Part shown: positions 61,827 to 64,000 of the stretch, piece after piece
Layout of the letters: each line of letters starts with the position of its first letter
Numbering within the stretch: the stretch's first letter is position 1
Assembly: GCF_900116615.1 (NCBI RefSeq)
Contig: NZ_FPBF01000009.1
Coordinates: 62,001-126,000, forward strand
From: Algoriphagus locisalis
Lineage (GTDB): Bacteria; Bacteroidota; Bacteroidia; Cytophagales; Cyclobacteriaceae
Direction: 5' to 3'
Length of the DNA stretch: 64,000 nt
Program-made: the position numbers and the translations under genes
The notes under the pieces: generated by a model
What the model was told of the DNA's origin: nothing
The model's input: only the letters and a program-made list of their open reading frames with translations
Databases searched by the model: none

Positions 61827-62501
61827 CTAATTGAGTTTAAAGCGAATAGGCATCGTCATTCTTGATCGTACGACTCTTCCTCCAATTCTGCCAGGGTTCC
61901 AGTTTGGGGAGTTTTCTATTACCTCCTTAGCTATCTCATCACATCCTCCGCCGATTGTTCGGACTAGCTCTATATCTTGAATAGATCCATCTGTGTTGAC
62001 CACAAACCTGACTATTACAGTTCCCTCTATGCCTATTCTTTTAGCTTGTGCCGGGTATTTCAGGTTCTTGTTAAGGTAGGCATACCAAGCATCCATACCG
62101 CCCTTAAACATGGCTTGTGCCTCTACAAAGTCTTCAATCACATCTACATCCTCTTTTACGGGCGCTTCAGTTATTTCTACTTCAGGGATGTTGGTTTGCT
62201 CCGTGGCGTTTAAGTCCAGTTTGAAATCAGGGATTTTTTCAATTTTGATTTCATCGGGAACCGTATTTACCTCTATCGGGACGGGAGGCGGTGGTGGTGG
62301 AGGCGGAGTTTGGATGGTCACTGGGATCTCAATCTCATCCCAATCATCTTTCATTCCTTCAAATGTCTTTATGTTCTCTGTATTTTTAGCCTTCCATTCG
62401 AAGGCCACCAAAACTGCTCCTAGGCTTACTGCAAGGCCTAGGTTAAACAATGTACCTGACCATTTTCTGAGGTCTAGCATTGGATTTTTTTTGTGTTCCA
62501 T
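61827..62501 (-). CDS. TonB-family energy transducer (paralogue 1)
   Basis: 224 residues. One N-terminal membrane helix (about 16-32, LFNLGLAVSLGAVLVAF) is followed by a Pro-rich spacer (about 64-76) and an acidic segment. The C-terminal TonB domain has GIEGTVIVRFVVNTDGSIQDI, then GGGCDEIA and RMTMPIRFKLN. It links the ExbBD motor to TonB-dependent receptors such as the SusC here. It has close similarity in layout to the next gene. Confidence 0.93.
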   Translation of the reverse strand: MEHKKNPMLDLRKWSGTLFNLGLAVSLGAVLVAFEWKAKNTENIKTFEGMKDDWDEIEIPVTIQTPPPPPPPPVPIEVNTVPDEIKIEKIPDFKLDLNATEQTNIPEVEITEAPVKEDVDVIEDFVEAQAMFKGGMDAWYAYLNKNLKYPAQAKRIGIEGTVIVRFVVNTDGSIQDIELVRTIGGGCDEIAKEVIENSPNWNPGRIGGRVVRSRMTMPIRFKLN

Positions 62502-62620
62502 GAGTGTTTGATTAGAGGTTAGAAAAACTATTCTAATAAATTACACTACATAACTGGCTGATGCTAATCTGCTAACACTATTTAACTAAGCTAAAAGTTG
62601 TTAAGAACATTCCAAAAAAA

Positions 62621-62640
62621 AGACCCGATTTCTCGGGTCT
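62621..62640 (-). terminator. Rho-independent terminator after the second tonB gene
   Basis: On the minus strand a stem AGACCCGA / TCGGGTCT with loop GAAA is followed by eight Ts (plus-strand As at 62613-62620). It lies between the two tonB genes, so they are probably separately transcribed. Confidence 0.82.
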
Positions 62641-62660
62641 CTTCTTTAGATATAATTTGA

Positions 62661-63338
62661 TTAGCTCAATTTGAATCTAATCGGCAGTCTCATTCTAGTA
62701 CGAACTGGACGACCACGTTGTTTACCTGGAGTCCACTTAGGAGCAGCACTTACTACTTTCACTGCTTCTTCGTCACAGCCTCCGCCGATTCCTCTCAAAA
62801 CTTCAACGTCTTGAATAGAACCATCAGTATTTACAACGAATACCACGATTACCGTACCTTCAGTTCCCATTCTTCTTGCTTGAGTAGGGTATTTAAGGTT
62901 TTTGTTTAGGTATTGATTCCATCCTGCCATTCCCCCTGGTGGTTCTGGCTGAGTTTCTACCACGTCAAAGATTTGATCTACTTTCTCCTCTACAGGAGCT
63001 TCAGCGATGACCACTTCCTTAATTACCGTAGTTTCTTTTACATCGACATCGAAGTTAACTTCGATTTTTTCTTCGATTTCTACCTCATCAGGAATCTCCT
63101 CAATGATAGGCTGCTCTACTGGCGGCGGCGGTGGTGGTGGTGGCTGCTCTGTGATTGGAATATCTAGCAATTCTTCGAAGTTATCAGTTACTTGACCTAG
63201 GTCTTTCAATGAACCATCGTCAAACGACTTCCATTCGAAGGCAGCAAGGGTAGCACCTACAGCTACTGCCAAACCCAAGTTCAGAAACATTCCTGACTTT
63301 CTGGTTAGATCAGCGCTGGGAGTTTTTTTTGCTTCCAT
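62661..63338 (-). CDS. TonB-family energy transducer (paralogue 2)
   Basis: 225 residues with the same plan as the neighbour: membrane helix (FLNLGLAVAVGATLAAFEW), a Pro-run (about 66-74) with acidic V/E/I repeats, and a TonB domain (GTEGTVIVVFVVNTDGSIQDV, GGGCDEEAV, RMRLPIRFKLS). The shared FEWK and NTDGSIQD blocks point to a tandem duplication. It may serve a different receptor set or level of expression. Confidence 0.93.
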   Translation of the reverse strand: MEAKKTPSADLTRKSGMFLNLGLAVAVGATLAAFEWKSFDDGSLKDLGQVTDNFEELLDIPITEQPPPPPPPPVEQPIIEEIPDEVEIEEKIEVNFDVDVKETTVIKEVVIAEAPVEEKVDQIFDVVETQPEPPGGMAGWNQYLNKNLKYPTQARRMGTEGTVIVVFVVNTDGSIQDVEVLRGIGGGCDEEAVKVVSAAPKWTPGKQRGRPVRTRMRLPIRFKLS

Positions 63339-63406
63339 GATACGTTTGGTTTATTACGGTTAAATTTTGTTCTTTTCTGACTAACAATTGTAATAATTAA
63401 TAGGCA

Positions 63407-63775
63407 CTAATCCAAGCCAATCTTGGTAGTCGGAATCTTAAAATATGCTAATAAACCTGCTATTCCGCCTATTTCATTGACAATCATGTCTATATAATCG
63501 AAAGATCGGAAAGGGATAACTAGTTGTGAACATTCTAAAACTATTCCGGCGGCTACTCCAAAGATTAGATAGTTGATCAAGACTCTGCTTTCTAACCCGT
63601 TTACGAGTTCTCTTTTCAGGCCAACTCCACACCATAGAAAACTCAGGAGTCCAAAGCAAATGAAATGGATTAACTTGTCTTCTGCTTGAAATGATTGCTC
63701 TGGAAAGTTATCCCCCGGAGTCAACATAGCCACGGCTATGAAAAGAAGCCACACTATGGCAATTCCTAATCTCAA
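63407..63775 (-). CDS. VanZ-like membrane protein
   Basis: 122 residues with four membrane helices. The family pattern shows IAVAMLTPGDNFP, then DKLIHFICFGLLSFLWCG, ECSQLVIPFRSFDYIDMIVNEIGGIAGLL. The only usable start is TTG, ten bases after the gcvH stop. VanZ relatives affect glycopeptide susceptibility in a few species, but most have no known role. Confidence 0.85.
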   Translation of the reverse strand: MRLGIAIVWLLFIAVAMLTPGDNFPEQSFQAEDKLIHFICFGLLSFLWCGVGLKRELVNGLESRVLINYLIFGVAAGIVLECSQLVIPFRSFDYIDMIVNEIGGIAGLLAYFKIPTTKIGLD

Positions 63776-63785
63776 AACGAGCGGA

Positions 63786-64000
63786 TTATTCTCCCACTAA
63801 TTCTGCATACGCTGCTGCAGACAAAAGATCGGATGGAAGGTCTCCTGTGATCTTTACTTTGATCATCCAGCCTTGATCGTAAGGTGACTCATTGACCAAT
63901 TCTGGAGAGTTTTCCAACGCCGGATTTACTTCCAAAATCTCACCTGCCACTGGCATAAATAAATCTGAAACTGTCTTCACAGCTTCCACGGAGCCAAATA
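63786..64000 (-). CDS. gcvH: Glycine cleavage system H protein (N-terminus outside window)
   Basis: The reading frame continues past the window edge. The visible C-terminal half reads FGSVEAVKTVSDLFMPVAGEI, whose VKTVSD Lys is the lipoylation site, then PELVNESPYDQGWMIKVKI and AAAYAELVGE. H protein carries the aminomethyl group between the P, T and L proteins of glycine cleavage. A GTG inside the frame (63987-63989) is not the start, since the preceding codons continue the family sequence. Confidence 0.93.
   Translation of the reverse strand, partial: FGSVEAVKTVSDLFMPVAGEILEVNPALENSPELVNESPYDQGWMIKVKITGDLPSDLLSAAAYAELVGE

Noticed and set aside
62110..62511. Gly/Ser-rich plus-strand ORF of 133 codons opposite the first tonB gene
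   Set aside because: The Gly run is the reverse reading of the Pro-rich spacer of TonB.
1..64000. CRISPR array, insertion sequence, prophage, tRNA or rRNA
   Set aside because: No regularly spaced repeats, transposase or integrase motifs, or cloverleaf-like conserved sequence were found on reading both strands.

Overview
The window is a chromosomal segment from a Bacteroidota bacterium. It most resembles a Cytophagales member such as an Algoriphagus-like Cyclobacteriaceae, although the family-level placement is inference. Supporting signs are a SusC/SusD pair with a sulfatase, the type IX secretion proteins PorU and PorV, Bacteroidota-restricted families (DUF4494, DUF6515-like, PadR with a prefix-domain permease), A+T-rich intergenic DNA, -7 promoter elements of the TAnnTTTG type and almost no Shine-Dalgarno sequences. 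No tRNA, rRNA, CRISPR array, insertion sequence or prophage was seen.

Positions 1-20,500: the tail of a FAD-dependent oxidoreductase is followed by a small glycan-utilisation locus (SusC, SusD, lipoprotein sulfatase). Next come a PadR regulator overlapping an FtsX/MacB-type permease gene that is cut by an in-frame TAA, and a large unrecognised protein on the minus strand. An ECF sigma factor then overlaps a gene for a predicted anti-sigma protein with an inner-membrane helix, a ~190-residue linker and a C-terminal outer-membrane barrel. A VOC protein, a DUF4397 lipoprotein, a divergent DinB/WYL-regulator pair, an exported lipoprotein and a DHH phosphoesterase (NrnA type) follow.

Positions 20,500-40,100: a zinc-free dehydrogenase, a DUF6438 protein, and a GT39 glycosyltransferase directly behind a PIN toxin/antitoxin pair. 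A sigma-54 response regulator and histidine kinase and a SlyD-like FKBP come next. A housekeeping block follows: LpxH-like hydrolase, FtsH, RsfS, then BirA and AhcY in the opposite direction. After that are a dienoyl-CoA reductase-like SDR, a PAS protein that ends without a kinase ATPase domain, a DUF2092/DUF6515-like envelope pair and DUF4494.

Positions 40,200-64,000: a multi-membrane-span patatin, an Mpo1-like protein, a FAD oxidoreductase, NhaC, a 3'-5' exonuclease, YigZ, and a three-gene surface-sugar cluster (FdtA-like cupin, acyltransferase-like protein, GT2). A very tight minus-strand operon then reads metallo-hydrolase, PssA, PorU, PorV, M16-like protein, with every junction overlapping or 1-2 bases apart. 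A second FAD oxidoreductase, a 1,097-residue propeller/barrel envelope protein and YicC follow on the plus strand. Two TonB paralogues, a VanZ-like protein and the C-terminal half of GcvH close the window.

Much of the window concerns the cell envelope: TonB-dependent uptake and its energisers, type IX secretion, lipid A and phospholipid synthesis, envelope stress control and surface glycans. The items most worth a second look are the sigma/dual-membrane anti-sigma pair, the PssA-PorU-PorV-M16 operon, the unrecognised 602-residue protein and the interrupted permease.
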